Below are positions 22,551 through 33,984 of a stretch of DNA of 64,000 nt, one piece after another. Within the stretch, counting starts at the first letter, position 1. Each line of letters starts with the position of its first letter. Location: the NCBI GenBank assembly GCA_028023455.1, contig JAQFVV010012394.1, positions 32,516,885 to 32,580,884 on the forward strand, in the 5' to 3' direction. This stretch comes from Epiperipatus broadwayi (Eukaryota > Onychophora > Udeonychophora > Euonychophora > Peripatidae). The notes beneath the pieces are model-generated. The model was not told the DNA's origin. It made no database searches and worked only from the letters and a program-made list of their open reading frames with translations. The translations under genes were made by a program, and so were the position numbers.

Positions 22551-24440
22551 TGTAACGGTCAGAAAATGTGTGACTCGTAAACATAGTGCAGAATTCGACC
22601 ACCATACAGAACAGCAGCACCATCGAGTAGCGAAGCCACCCGTGGTACTGAGTTCGAACATAGTTTATCAGTTCCACAATACAATCCACGAAACAACGCA
22701 TCTGATGCGACATTAGTAAATATTTCCTTAGGCACGGTGGTCAGGGATATGCAAGAGACTCATGATTTTATTCTCGAGTTAGCCAATAATCAAACTAATA
22801 TTAATTAAACATTCATATTTACATAATCGAGGAAATATTAGATAGAATGGGTATCGAATAAATGAAACGTAATTGCAGACGTATAGTTTAAAATTATTTA
22901 TTAATACATTTTAATAAGACCTTTATTAATAATATTTAGGGATTCAAAGCTTCAGTAGCGGAATTTGCGACATGATTATATTTTAAAGAATACATTTTTT
23001 TTATTTAGACATTATTTTATATTGAGGATTTCAGCAGCGGTATTTCTGATACTGAAATGTTTACAAAAGGAATACATTTATTTGAAGGCGTAATCTAGCT
23101 ACCTAAAATTCTCGAGTGAGTATTTCTAATGCATGCCTGGAGGGATTTATACCTTTGCAATGCAAGAGTCTAAAGTATGGGTTATAAGAGTAATGGCAGA
23201 CATATATTTATTTAATTAAAATATTTATCTATAACTAAGGGCAAACATTTATTTGAGAGTGAATTACGAAGATAATGCAGAGGCGGAGTGATATGTTTAG
23301 AATAATAAAACTAAGTAAAGGAACACGTGGTACGCTTTAGAAAGGCGATATGGAGTGGCAGTATATTGAAACTGCAATGCCGCGAATGGGTTTATAAGAG
23401 TATCGGGCTGGTCTCTGCCATCGGCCCGATGAAGTAAGGTGTCACATAAGCATAACCAGGGACAAGCGGTCCATGTCGCAGTTTTTCCGGCTGGCTGCAT
23501 GACATTGTCAAGTCCTACAGGAGCACCCATTATGCCCGCTTGTGTAGGACGACTGGGGTTAATTTCAACCCTGAAGAATCCGGAAATTTCACGGCAGAAT
23601 GGGTCATCGCGTCTCTAAAACGTAGCGCATGTATACTGTATAAACGATTATGATGAGATTTCAACAGATTTCTAACTTGGTCCTACATTATCAACATTTA
23701 TTAAAGAACGTTGGCGACTCTCAAAGAAATGTAATTTTCTAGAATTATTCATTAGATTTAATAAATACAAAATATATATAAACTGGGAGTTATTACAACT
23801 AATATGCCAGCCATTTGCGAAGTAGTAGACCCTGCATTACAATAAATGAGGCACTGAATGCGTGTCGATTTATATGAAAGTGAAGTTATTAAGGAAAGTA
23901 AATATTAATGAAAATTTGACACGCATTCATTGTTTTAAGCGATCATAGATTTAAACTTTGAAAATTGAAATAATTATGAGCATGCAATAATTAAATAATA
24001 ACTATAGATAGAAATGTAGATTATAGAAATACGCACCCAAGAAAGACAGAGTGAGGCAAGCTAGATTATTAGAGAAATTTACATATTAAATTAATTATTC
24101 AGTTTTAGTTATACATATGGTAGTTTTTACATTTTATAATTTAGATAAGTAGTATGAAGAAGGGCTATAGCATATTATTAGAGTACTCTAGAGTTTGAAC
24201 ACAGACAGGTACCTGTTTTATAAGAAGTTTTCCGAGTCCATTGGTTAAGTAGCAAATAGTTCATGTGTGGCAATTCTTTCTTGTATTTAGATATTCATTT
24301 AATTTCATGGCAGCAGCAGCCTTTTCATTTATTTCAGGCAGCAGATCTTCATGGTGAATTTATGACGGGCAATGGAAAGTTCAGCATCCGACGGGCCACC
24401 TCCCGATGGAGAATAATCTAGGTGCTTTACTCGGTCATAC
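22551..24440. other. GC-richer patchwork, possibly from an LTR element
   Basis: It starts with TGTAACGG after TAAT, the same first bases as the probable solo LTR at 43,475. The interior is clearly less A+T-rich than its surroundings (22,560-22,760, 23,270-23,670, 24,340-24,450). A hairpin with a 7-bp stem ATCGGGC/GCCCGAT is at 23,402-23,430. A 77-residue minus-strand frame (23,297-23,530) has no domain I recognise. One possible end, TTTACA followed by TAAT at 22,818-22,827, would give a 273-bp unit, but that could be chance. Confidence 0.3.
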
Positions 24441-25530
24441 CTTGGCAGGAACAAATTATTTTATTATTTTTGGAGACTCTCAATGATTGAGAGCAAAGCT
24501 AAAGTTTAAGTGAATGTCTCCAGCAAGTCTAAGATGGCCTCTTTTCTTATCTTGATCTTTCACATTTTTGTTAAGATATTTTTAGGTTCTACTTAATCTG
24601 CCCTGAGGATAATCAATGCATTTAGTTGGTTTTTAAATAAAGAAAGCTGTCATTCTATTGTTTACATTTTACATTTACTAATTAATTTTGGGGAATTTTT
24701 CTTTAATTAATTTATTATCTATCACTGACCGATGCTTTTAAATTTCAAAAACAAAAAGGGAACATAAGATTATTTTAACTTTTAATTAAATATTACATCA
24801 GATATTTTTAGAATTATTATTAAACGAAATTTAAACAAAGCAATAAATACGAACTTTATAATGCAAAATAAATGATTAAAATTATACATTTTTATATAAC
24901 TAAAAGAAATCTAAATTATATTATTTTATCCCTATTTATTTCCTTTAATTTGAGATCGAAATGTGTGCGTGTTTATGCTGAATTTTACACATATTTATAC
25001 ATTTCTAAGATTGCTACACACACAATTTGATACCAAAAAGTTTAAATTTGGGCGGGATAGATCGGTCAGTGAGAGACGACAGAAAAAGGTGAAACTTAAG
25101 ATTCAAATACGAATCTTACTGTTTCATAATGGAACATGTAACAAGTTTATGCACGATGGATTCTGAATGAAACAAAGTAAGAAACAAACATTATTTTTAA
25201 CTAACTAATTAATATGTTCGCTAAAGTCAGTCTAGTTTATGCTAATCATTATTTATGATGTGGAAAATTTCCAAAGTTATTTTGTGGCCATGAAAATCAG
25301 TAGTATTAATAAATAAATAAATGACAAAAGTGTAAATAATTATATATTTTTTAATATTTTATTGTTTGTGTTTTTTGTTGCACAAAAATGTACAGAATAC
25401 ATTTTGTTTTAATTTACTAATTTATTTCATGGGCAGAGCCAGTCCAAGAAAAAGTGTGACCCTGGGATAATGTTTGCATGCAGGGAATAGGAGTCTTTTT
25501 CAGATGATAAAAAACAATTAAATATATATA
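24441..25530. other. A+T-rich intergenic DNA, no gene seen
   Basis: No supported feature. The 67-residue open frame at 24,963-25,166 shows no domain or splice context. Confidence 0.5.
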
Positions 25531-25809
25531 GATGTCATATTATTATTATTTGTGGGATATTCTGTGTAGAGAAATAGCTAAATGCTGATGTTTCAGTACA
25601 ATATCAAGTATCTTCCTCAGATCGTCCTCTTTCTTAAATCATAAGAATTAGGAGAAAGAAAACAATAAAAATAATTTTAAATCTCGCATGCATTCTTATG
25701 ATTTGAGAAAGAAGATGCTCTGGGGAAGGTACTTGATATTGTACTGAAACGTTAGCATTTAGCTATTTTACTATACGGAATATCCCGCAAATAATAATAA
25801 TATGACATC
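25531..25809. mobile_element. Palindromic MITE, 279 bp
   Basis: Two arms of about 119 bp (25,531-25,649 and 25,691-25,809) are inverted copies with about 40 bp between them. The outer ends read GATGTCATATTATTATTATT and its complement; inner blocks include GTACAATATCAAGTA and TTCAGTACAATATC. No open frame. A TA-type target duplication is not clear. Terminal and internal complementarity over nearly the whole length suggests a foldback-type DNA transposon derivative. Confidence 0.85.
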
Positions 25810-26510
25810 TTTTATTTGTGAAAATATTAGAATTAATATATATATATAACTTGCAAATACAGATATAATAAAATTGCATAAATTGGTAATTATAATGTAT
25901 AAATAATTATTCGGATTTTATGAGCCATGATGTTTTATACTTAACATGTTTTTTTCTGGTAAGATTTCATCGAAGATTAGATAAACGATGTCATGGCAAC
26001 AAAGACACTGGCAAGACTAATCCTTGGGAATACTGATTTTTTGATCGAGGTGTCTCGCAAGATTTAAAAAGTCGAGAGACCTATGGGAAATTTTGTCATT
26101 TCTCTGTCTTTTGCGGTTTTGATCTCGATGTGAGCACAGTGATTTTTTAGATCATATTTTCATATATTTCATATCTAATATGGACATATTACTAAATAGA
26201 GTGAATTTTTAACTGTCGATTGGATGATATTATAGTAATTTCCACCGTATATATTTGTAAGTAATTTTCATTTTCTTTCTTAATAATTAAATATAGTAGC
26301 TTTTAAGACATTGCCATTACAGGTTATTTTTTAATTTGTAAATTTCATAATTTTATGTACTACCTTTTTGGTTATTTTTTATTTTGCTTCTTTTGGGTCA
26401 TCTTCTTTCCATTTTTTCTTATAAATTATCCTTATTTTCATTAAAAAAAGACTACACTTTTAATTTCATAATTTTATGTAATACGATTTAATTAAGACGT
26501 TTTATGTCCG
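25810..26510. other. A+T-rich intergenic DNA with a local hairpin
   Basis: A hairpin with a 10-bp stem (AGGTGTCTCG with CGAGAGACCT, one mismatch) lies at about 26,049-26,080. No gene is seen. Confidence 0.5.
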
Positions 26511-26968
26511 CCATTTTCATGGTATGGCAGATTCGCACTATATCGAGAAAAGTGTTTTTTATTGTCTCTAATTTTAAAATTACAAATATTTTTTATAATT
26601 TTTTTTGCAATTATTTTGTATTCAATTTGAATTTATAATATTTTTAGTAAATTACTATTAATTTATGTATTTTTTTTTTGGCACATGTAATTATTTTGCT
26701 TTTTCCGAGGAACTACAAACATGGTGCCGTCCGTTTTTTTTTTCTACAAGATGGCTTTTTTTTAACTTCCGCCATTTCCTCTGTATAATAGATTCACACT
26801 ATATCGGAAAAAGTGTTTTTTTTTTTTGTCTTTAATTTTAAAATTATAAAAAAAATTTATAAATTTTTTGTCAATTATTTTGTAGTCAATTTGAATTTAT
26901 AATAATTTTAGTAAATTACTATTAATTTATGTACTTTTTTGGCGCATGTAATTAATTTTTTTTTGCTG
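26511..26968 (+). repeat. Tandem duplication, about 260-bp unit, two copies
   Basis: Copies at about 26,511-26,712 and 26,771-26,965 share GCCATTT, CACTATATCG, AAAAGTGTTTTTT, TCAATTTGAATTTATAAT, AGTAAATTACTATTAATTTA and GGC.CATGTAATTA in the same order. Between them lies a GC-richer piece with ACATGGTGCCGTCCG and ACAAGATGGC. A related piece (CAGACATGGCATCTG, CTACCAGATGGC) reappears at 28,550-28,585, beyond the satellites, so the satellites seem to have expanded inside this unit. Confidence 0.75.
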
Positions 26969-26992
26969 AGGAACAACAAGCTAAGCGAAAGC

Positions 26993-27440
26993 ATATATAT
27001 TTGACAGTACCTATTTAACATTTTTTGGTCTTTTAGAGAATTTTTTTTTATGCTAATTTTTGCTTTAAAATCAATTTTTAAGTGAATGTCTTATATATAT
27101 TTTGACAGTACCTATTTAACATTTTTTGGTCTTTTATACAAATTATTTTTTTTGTGTGCTAATTTTTGCAGTTTTGCTTTAAATCAATTTTTAAGTGAAT
27201 GTCTTATATATATATTTTTGTCAGTACCTATTTAACATTTTTTGGTCTTTTAGACAATTTTTTTTGTGTGCTAATTTTTGCAGTTTTGCTTTAAATCAAT
27301 TTTTAAGTGAATGTCTTATATATATATTTTTAACAGTATCTATTTAACATTTTTTGGCCTTTTAGACAAATTATTTTTTTTGTGCTAATTTTTGCAGTTT
27401 TGCTTTAAATCATTTTTAAAGTTAATGTCATATATATATA
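26993..27440 (+). repeat. Tandem repeat, about 101-116-bp unit, four copies
   Basis: Each unit begins TATATATATTTTTGACAGTA and continues with CCTATTTAACATTTTTTGG, a T-rich stretch, GTGCTAATTTTTGC, TTGCTTTAAATCA and AAGTGAATGTC. The CAGTA landmarks fall near 27,001, 27,102, 27,218 and 27,330. Length differences come from T-run and TA-run changes. Confidence 0.85.
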
Positions 27441-27453
27441 TTTCTTGCTCTTA

Positions 27454-28495
27454 GATGTCCTCTTTAGTATTATTATTGCTATTTTTACTGGTTGACTTCT
27501 TTAGTATTATTCTTGCTATTAGATGTCCTCTTTCGTATTATTCTTGCTATTAGATGTCCTCTTTAGTATTATTCTTGCTATTAGATGTCCTCTTTCATAT
27601 TATTCTTGCTCTTAGATGTCCTCTTTCGTATTATTCTTGCTATTAGATGTCCTCTTTCGTATTATTCTTGCTACTGGATGTCCTCTTTCGTATTATTCTT
27701 GCTCTTAGATGTCCTCTTTAGTATTATTCTTGCTACTAGATGTCCTCTTTTGTATTATTCTTGCTACTGGATGTCCTCTTTCACATTATTCTTGCTACTA
27801 GATGTCCTCTTTCATATTATTCTTGCAACTGGATGTCCTCTTTCATATTATTCTTGCTACTAGATGTCCTCTTTCATATTATTCTTGCTACTGGATGTCC
27901 TCTTTCATATTATTCTTGCTACTAGATGTCCTCTTTAGTATTATTATTGCTATTTTTACTGGTTGACTTCTTTAGTATTATTCTTGCTATTAGATGTCCT
28001 CTTTCGTATTATTCTTGCTATTAGATGTCCTCTTTAGTATTATTCTTGCTCTTAGATGTCCTCTTTTGTATTATTCTTGCTACTAGATGTCCTCTTTCAT
28101 ATTATTCTTGCTACTGGATGTCCTCTTTCATATTATTCTTGCTACTAGATGTCCTCTTTCATATTATTCTTGCTACTGGATGTCCTCTTTGGTATTATTC
28201 TTGCTACTAGATGTCCTCTTTCATATTATTCTTGCTACTAGATGTCCTCTTTAGTATTATTATTGCTATTTTTACCGGTTGACCTCTTTAGTATTATTCT
28301 TGCTATTAGATGTCCTCTTTTGTATTATTCTTGCTATTAGATGTCCTCTTTCATATTATTCTTGCTATTAGATGTCCTCTTTCATATTATTCTTGCTATT
28401 AGATGTCCTCTTTAGTATTATTATTGCTATTTTTACCTGTTAGCCTCTTTAGTATTATTCTTGCTATTAGATGTACTTTTTAGTATTATTATTGC
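27454..28495 (+). repeat. 31-bp minisatellite, about 33 monomers, with higher-order structure
   Basis: The monomer is about TTAGATGTCCTCTTT followed by CGTATTATTCTTGCTA (31 bp). Variants differ mainly at TCTTTCG/TCTTTCA/TCTTTAG and at CTAGATG/CTGGATG. The A/G variants alternate monomer by monomer at about 27,733-27,925 and 28,082-28,180, a 62-bp dimer register. A longer 37-bp variant (ATTGCTATTTTTACTGGTTG core) occurs near 27,474, 27,943, 28,261 and 28,423. Because 31 is not a multiple of 3, the array stays open across 93-bp cycles and gives false 61-97-residue proteins. Confidence 0.92.
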
Positions 28496-28608
28496 TATGT
28501 CTACCGATGTTATTACATTTTATTATATTAGTATTTTTTTTTCAGAAACAACAGACATGGCATCTGATTTCTACCAGATGGCTTCCTTCTTTGCTGCTTT
28601 TTATTGGT

Positions 28609-28778
28609 ATGACATATTGCCACGAAGACTTACTACTCTAATCTTTCGATCTTTAACGAAACATCTCCACATGATTTCTGAACACATTTTATCGATTAAC
28701 ATTGTCAGGAAATCACTAGGAGACATTATCTTAAAGATCGGAAGATTAGAGTAGTACGTCTTTGTGGTAATACGTCAT
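28609..28778. mobile_element. Short MITE with about 47-bp inverted ends and TA flanks
   Basis: Inverted ends (28,609-28,656 and 28,731-28,778) differ at only a few positions and include CTACTCTAATCTT and GATCTTTAA blocks. The element reads TGAC..GTCA and is flanked on both sides by TA, as expected for Tc1/mariner-type insertions. The 75-bp middle has no coding capacity. It sits just beyond the satellite locus. Confidence 0.8.
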
Positions 28779-29190
28779 AGCAAGAAAAGTACTAAAGTAC
28801 CTTAATTACTTATTGATTATAAATATGATTTTGTGCAATTTTATGGAATCAATATTTGAGAAAACAAAATAAAATATATACTGTATTGCAAAAAAAATAT
28901 ATTTTATTTTTTTCAATGTTTTATTGCAAATCCATTAATAACATTGTCCTATTTTTTTTTTTGGGGGGGGCAAATTCTGATTCAAATAATAAAAATGCTA
29001 ATGAAAAAACTGTTTCTGATCTTTACTGATTTCACATTAACATGATTAGAACATTGCAAAACATTTAAACATACATGCAACTGAAAAATATATGCTACCA
29101 CACAATCACCATCTTTACATTTGTATTACCTCACATCTTATTCATTAAACATCACATGATCACCATCTCTATACTAGCACATAATTATTG
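28779..29190. other. A+T-rich intergenic DNA, no gene seen
   Basis: G-run near 28,963 and T-runs. Nothing else recognised. Confidence 0.5.
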
Positions 29191-29832
29191 TAAACAAAGG
29201 CAAAACTCTCCATACAGTAGTGCCACCCTGTGCCAAACAGAGTAATCAATGGATGCCACAGGGCTTGTGCATAAAATCCCTATCTAGTGCCTACTCATCC
29301 AATATCCCCAGACTGGTTTCTGGCTTGTGGCCATCATCAGTGAGGAGCATTGGATCTGAGAGCACTGCACCTAGATCTTAGGATCCAATGCAACCCTCCA
29401 GAAGCCACCTTTTATCTCTACTTTACTACAAAACTATGAGAATGAAATTGAAAACACAATAATATTTTCAATCTAAGCTCAATGCACCAAAATGTATGTA
29501 TGATGAATTGAGTTCAGACCCATATGACTATATAAACTATTGGGCTTAGATTTAAAATATTATTGTGTTTTCAATTTCATTCTCATAGTTTTGTAGTAAA
29601 GTAGAGTTAAAAGGTGGCTGCTGGAGGGTTGCATTAGATCCTAAGATCTAGGTGCAGTGCTCTCAGATCCAAGGCTCCTCACTGATGATGGCCACAAGCC
29701 AGAAACTAGGCTGGGGATATTGGGTGAGTAGGCACTAGATAGGGATTTTATGCACAAGCCTTCTGGCATCCATTGATTACTCTGTTTGGCACAGGGTGTC
29801 ACTACTGTATGGAGAGTTTTGCCTTTGTTTAT
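29191..29832. mobile_element. Foldback element FB1, arms about 294 bp
   Basis: Left arm 29,191-29,484 and right arm 29,539-29,832 are near-perfect inverted copies around a 54-bp loop. Outer ends: AAACAAAGGCAAAACTCTCC and complement. The arms contain GATCTAGGTGCAGTGCTCTC, CACTGATGATGGCCAC and GGGGATATTGG blocks shared with copies at 1.6, 2.1, 3.2, 14.9 and 31.5 kb. The left arm (29,219-29,234, minus strand GGCACAGGGTGGCACTA) carries a CTCF-like site; the right-arm equivalent (about 29,790) has GGGTGTCAC instead. No coding capacity; mobilising enzyme unknown. Confidence 0.9.
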
Positions 29833-31528
29833 CTTATTCATTGTAGGGCCTACAAATTACAATGTTTTGGCAGTATGTAGCATTATAGGGTAGAGAAATT
29901 TGCTACTGTTTTAACAATTTGGGTAAGCAAAAGAAAAAGTTGTGATATTTTAATGATGAAATAACTTGTAATTCTCCCCAAGATCCCTATAACTTAAAGT
30001 GAAATGGCATGCATTAGAAGCAAAAGAAATAATCGAATGGTTTATTGTTCTAGTTTATAAAAAGTTTGAACATATCCATTGTTCTAGTTTATAAAAAGTT
30101 TGAACATATCCATGGATGTTAAGCTCCAAGATGGAACACTTTATGCCAAACCATGAAAAGTATATATTATACCATTGCACCAAACAGTGTAGAAGTATGA
30201 ATTATTTGCCTAAAAGGGAAGAAATGTCTGCATAGCATAACTATACATTAAAATCATGAGCCTTCATGTAGATACATATATATATATATAGGGTAAGAGG
30301 CGGGAAGAAAAAAGGAAACATCTAATTAAAAATTTAATATACATGCACATTTATTTTTTTTAATATATGTATTAATTTGTAAAACGCTTGTTAAGGATTT
30401 TTAAAATTAAAATCACCCATTGTTTGCTTGGTAAAGCCTAATTAATTAGAGAATCAACATTAATTAAGATGAATTTTAATAAACAACTAATAAGTTAAGT
30501 GTTTTTTATATATATAAAATAATTTTTACATCTTAAAGCTATAAAACTCATTAAAATTTACGATGTAGCTCTAAAATAAGATGCTAGAATAAATCGTATT
30601 AAGTGATAGCGAGCAATGGCAAATTGTGGCCGATAGTGAGCCACTGGGATCACGTGGTCGTAATAGGTTTGCGTGCCTTCTGGCAGTAAAGTAAACATAC
30701 GTGTAAAATGTCTACAAAGGTGAACTGAGGAATAATAGTTATTCAGAAATCTGATAATAACCCCAGGCTTCGATTTGAAGGAAGCAGTGGGGCTAGCATT
30801 TGTACAGTCTTTAGGACCGCCAACACTGCTTAAAGATGGATTAGCGTAGCCTCGAGAGATTGAGCCGCTTTCTTATTATAGCTACAAAGTTGCAATTTTT
30901 TTAATCTTAGATATAATAATAGATTTTCATTGGTCAGAGAAATGAAGTAAAAACTGAAAATTAGTAGATCTACCCTTGGTTAATGTTTGATCTTATCTCC
31001 ACTCAACCGCGGCAGATAGGGAAGGGGGAAGGATTCTGTTAAGACGTTAAACTACTTGTTATTTTTTTTGGTTTATTTTCGTGGTTAAATGAGATATAAT
31101 TCAGTTTCTGTTTACCGTTCAATTTGAGAAGCTTGAAAAAAAGGTATTTTTAAAAGAATTGTCATAATATGTAGCGTGTTTAAAATTAAAATGTCAAGAA
31201 ATATTAACTTTAAGGAGAAGTATTATTTTAACAATCTAAATGAAGTAAATTTGATTTTTTGTCTTTTAAAATCATGGACTTTATATAAAATAATTTTTAA
31301 ATGTTATAAAATGTAAATATTTGCAGAAAATTCAAATGTTTAGCATGGATAAAGAGGGAGTAAACCTGTTGCTTTAGGTGATGATGTGAAAAGACTCGCG
31401 ATTTAATCATAGAAATTCCATCTCGCTTTTCCTGTGCTCTAACATCATTACCCATTGTAGCAATTTTGAAACCACTAAAACATCTCATGATCACTAATTT
31501 CTATGCTTACCCAAGCTGTTAATATAGT
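29833..31528. other. Intergenic DNA with a small CpG-richer patch
   Basis: At 30,600-30,860 the sequence is less A+T-rich and contains the palindromic E-box GATCACGTGGTC (30,648-30,659) plus several CpGs. This could be a regulatory element or an unrecognised repeat. A short TA run lies near 30,278-30,290. No exon is supported. Confidence 0.4.
30044..30111 (+). repeat. Perfect 34-bp tandem duplication
   Basis: Two identical consecutive 34-bp units, each starting ATTGTTCTAGTTTAT and ending GAACATATCC. The lack of differences suggests a recent slip duplication. Confidence 0.95.
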
Positions 31529-31920
31529 GGAAACTCTCCATATAATAATGCGACTTAACACTAGCCTTAGTAATCAATGGATGCTAGAAGATTTTTTGCA
31601 TAAAATCTCTATCTAGTCCTAGTCGTCCAATATCACCAAACTAGTTTTTAGCTTACAGCTTTCTCCAGTGAGAAATATTGGATCTGAGGGCACTGTACCT
31701 AGATCATAAAATCTAATATAAAAATAGGTTGTTGGAGAATTGCATTAGATCTTAAGATCTAGGTGCAGTGTTCTCAGATCCAAGGCTCCTCACTGATGAA
31801 AACAACAAACTAAAAACTAGTTTAGAGATATTAAATGAGCAGGCATTATATAGGACCAAACCTTCTAGCATACATTGATTACTACAGCTTGCACTGTGTG
31901 GCAGTACTGACAGAGAATTA
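31529..31920. mobile_element. Foldback element FB2, older relative of FB1
   Basis: Inverted arms (about 31,529-31,722 and 31,735-31,920) share with FB1 the outer AACTCTCCAT end, TCAATGGATGCTAGAAG, the GATCTAGGTGCAGTG block and the ACTAGTTT..GATATT block. The arms differ from each other far more than those of FB1, so this insertion is older or escaped arm homogenisation. Confidence 0.8.
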
Positions 31921-32423
31921 GCTGCTGATTTACTTTTGATGACTCAAGAAAACCCATGGTTGGTAACCCTAATGATTTTTGTAAATGGATTTTAACAGCC
32001 ACTAATCTAAGTTAATGTGACCAATAATTACCAGTTAGTGACTGTTGAATTCATGACTACAGTGACAGAATTAAAAATATTAATAAAGCCATTAGCCATC
32101 TTATCTCCTGGTTAGAATCTCTTCTGATTTCTTTATGGTATTCTGTTAATTGTTACGATGATCAAAGAAAAAAAATCATGTTAAATTATGAAAAATTCTA
32201 ATTTTATATATTTTCAAGTTTTTGCTTTTTTTTATCAATATATCTTCATCTCAACTCTATCACATCATAATAATCCATCATGTAGAAATTCAGACTGCTT
32301 TCCTCTCACTGTACATGCATTTTGGAACCACTTCATTTTTCAGATTGTGTTAAAAATAAATACATGGAATAACTTAACTTCATATATATATATATAGTAA
32401 TAATGTTCAAGGCCAAATGGATT
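31921..32423. other. A+T-rich intergenic DNA, no gene seen
   Basis: No supported feature; the 69-residue frame at 32,188-32,397 ends in a TA run and shows no domain. Confidence 0.5.
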
Positions 32424-32611
32424 TATAAGTTACCATTAGAAACAAGTCAATACTTAGACAATCCCAATATAAATAATAATCAACAAACTAAACTGTTGTC
32501 AAGGCAACACCTTTATTGTTAAATGGAGGTTGCCTTGACAACAGTTTGAAATTGTTGATTATTATCTATAGTGGGATTGTCTAAGTATTGACTTGTTTCT
32601 AATGGTTATAT
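32424..32611. repeat. Hairpin element next to the LTR insertion
   Basis: Arms 32,425-32,508 and 32,529-32,611 are inverted copies (GAAACAAGTCAATACTTAGA, ACAATCCCA, GTTGTCAAGGCAAC) around a 20-bp loop. The LTR element starting at 32,614 inserted at its right edge. Confidence 0.88.
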
Positions 32612-32613
32612 AT

Positions 32614-33984
32614 TGTAATGTTTATTTATATATGTTACAAATATATTGGCATTGGGTAAAAAAAAACTAAAAGATAAAAGTGGATTTAAAATTTTGTTGA
32701 GTAATTTTTTTTTTAAAAAAAAAAACATACAATGAGGGTTGAATTATTCTTCTTATTTTTTTTTATGTGATTAGTAATAACAGTAATTGGAGAGAACAAA
32801 AGAATTCCAAAAGCAAGTAAAAAAAGATAAGCTGAAAGTAGAAATACTCAAATTAATTAAAGATGGCCGAAAACTTGAAGAAAATAAAGACTTTATTACA
32901 TAAAATTTATAAAGACTGGATAAGATTAAAAAGGCATGGTACTAGCATGCGCAGAAGTCCTGAAAACTGGATATAAAAAGGAGGGATCCGGTTGAAGGAA
33001 CATCTTGTTCGTTTTGTTTCTCTAGTTGGTCTTGGATAACATTAATATATCCAAGATCGCTCTTCGCTGAAGGAATTCGGCATGTCGCAGTGAACCGGAG
33101 CTTCTGAAGACATCGGACCTAATGATGTACACCAGGAAAAGCCTTCGTGACCGACTAGGGAAATGGACCACAAGATCAAGCAATAACCAAAAGGCCGAGC
33201 TCATTATAACCAAAAAACTATGCATAGTTATCTACTACTGAATTCATGAAACTTACCGGTAAGAATAATTATCCTGATTGTGACAAAGTTAACTATTTAA
33301 AACTACTCGTAAAAATATACGTATAAAAGAATCCCAATAGTGACTTTAATTTTTCTATATGAGAGACTCTTATTTAACCAAGAACTTTTTGTTTATTTTA
33401 ACTGATATTTATATTTTCTGGATATTTCCCACCTGAATTAAATGTGTTCTCTCCAAGGTATTAATTAGCTACTTAACATGAAGTATTTTAGTTTGTCAAA
33501 ATTAAAAATATTTCTAATATCAATTCTCATTTGTGCGTTATTAATAATAGTTATTATTTTTTATTATTAAATTTATTTTTAGTGTAATAAGATTTAAACG
33601 TAAGTTACCTTTGCCAATATGTTTCAATACGTCCAGGACTAATAATCGTAAAAATCATTAATTCTCATTACGGTAGAATTACCGCCCCTTAAAAAAAAAT
33701 ATAATAAAAATCTTTTTATTTTTTTTTTGTTTTACAACTTGCGAGAGGTGCTGGCGACATATTTCAGTGGATTCTTAGGAATTCTGGCGCCCATAGTAAA
33801 TAAAATTAAAAGTTGATTTTGTCAATAGCACAATTCGTAACAATTAATAGGCTGAAGTTGATCAGGAAAAATAGCTGTGTTTTTAGAATAGAAATACAAC
33901 TTTCTTCTTTTTTGACATAGCTTGATCAACTCACGCGCAGTTTATATTAGCGTGTAAAGGCCTAGCAAAACGAAAAACGTTACA
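32614..33984 (+). repeat. Element 1 left LTR (1,371 bp)
   Basis: Contains a TATA box in a GGATATAAAAAGGAG context (about 32,970-32,984) with GCATGCGCAGAAG just upstream, so transcription likely starts near 33,000. A perfect palindrome CTTACCGGTAAG is at 33,252-33,263. The small minus-strand open frame at 33,022-33,225 recurs in the other LTR only because the LTRs are duplicates. Confidence 0.93.

Noticed and set aside
23297-23530. 77-residue minus-strand frame in the GC-richer island as a host gene
   Set aside because: No recognisable motif; length is within chance for GC-richer DNA; no supporting exon nearby.
27585-28210. Open frames of 61-92 residues with Met-Ser-Ser-Phe and Leu-Leu-Leu-Asp repeats, looking like a membrane repeat protein
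   Set aside because: They are the 31-bp minisatellite read through three frames (93-bp cycle). The array has no start context, splice sites or codon bias of a gene.
27454-28495. Possible CRISPR-like array
   Set aside because: Monomers are contiguous 31-bp tandem units without unique spacers, in an animal genome.
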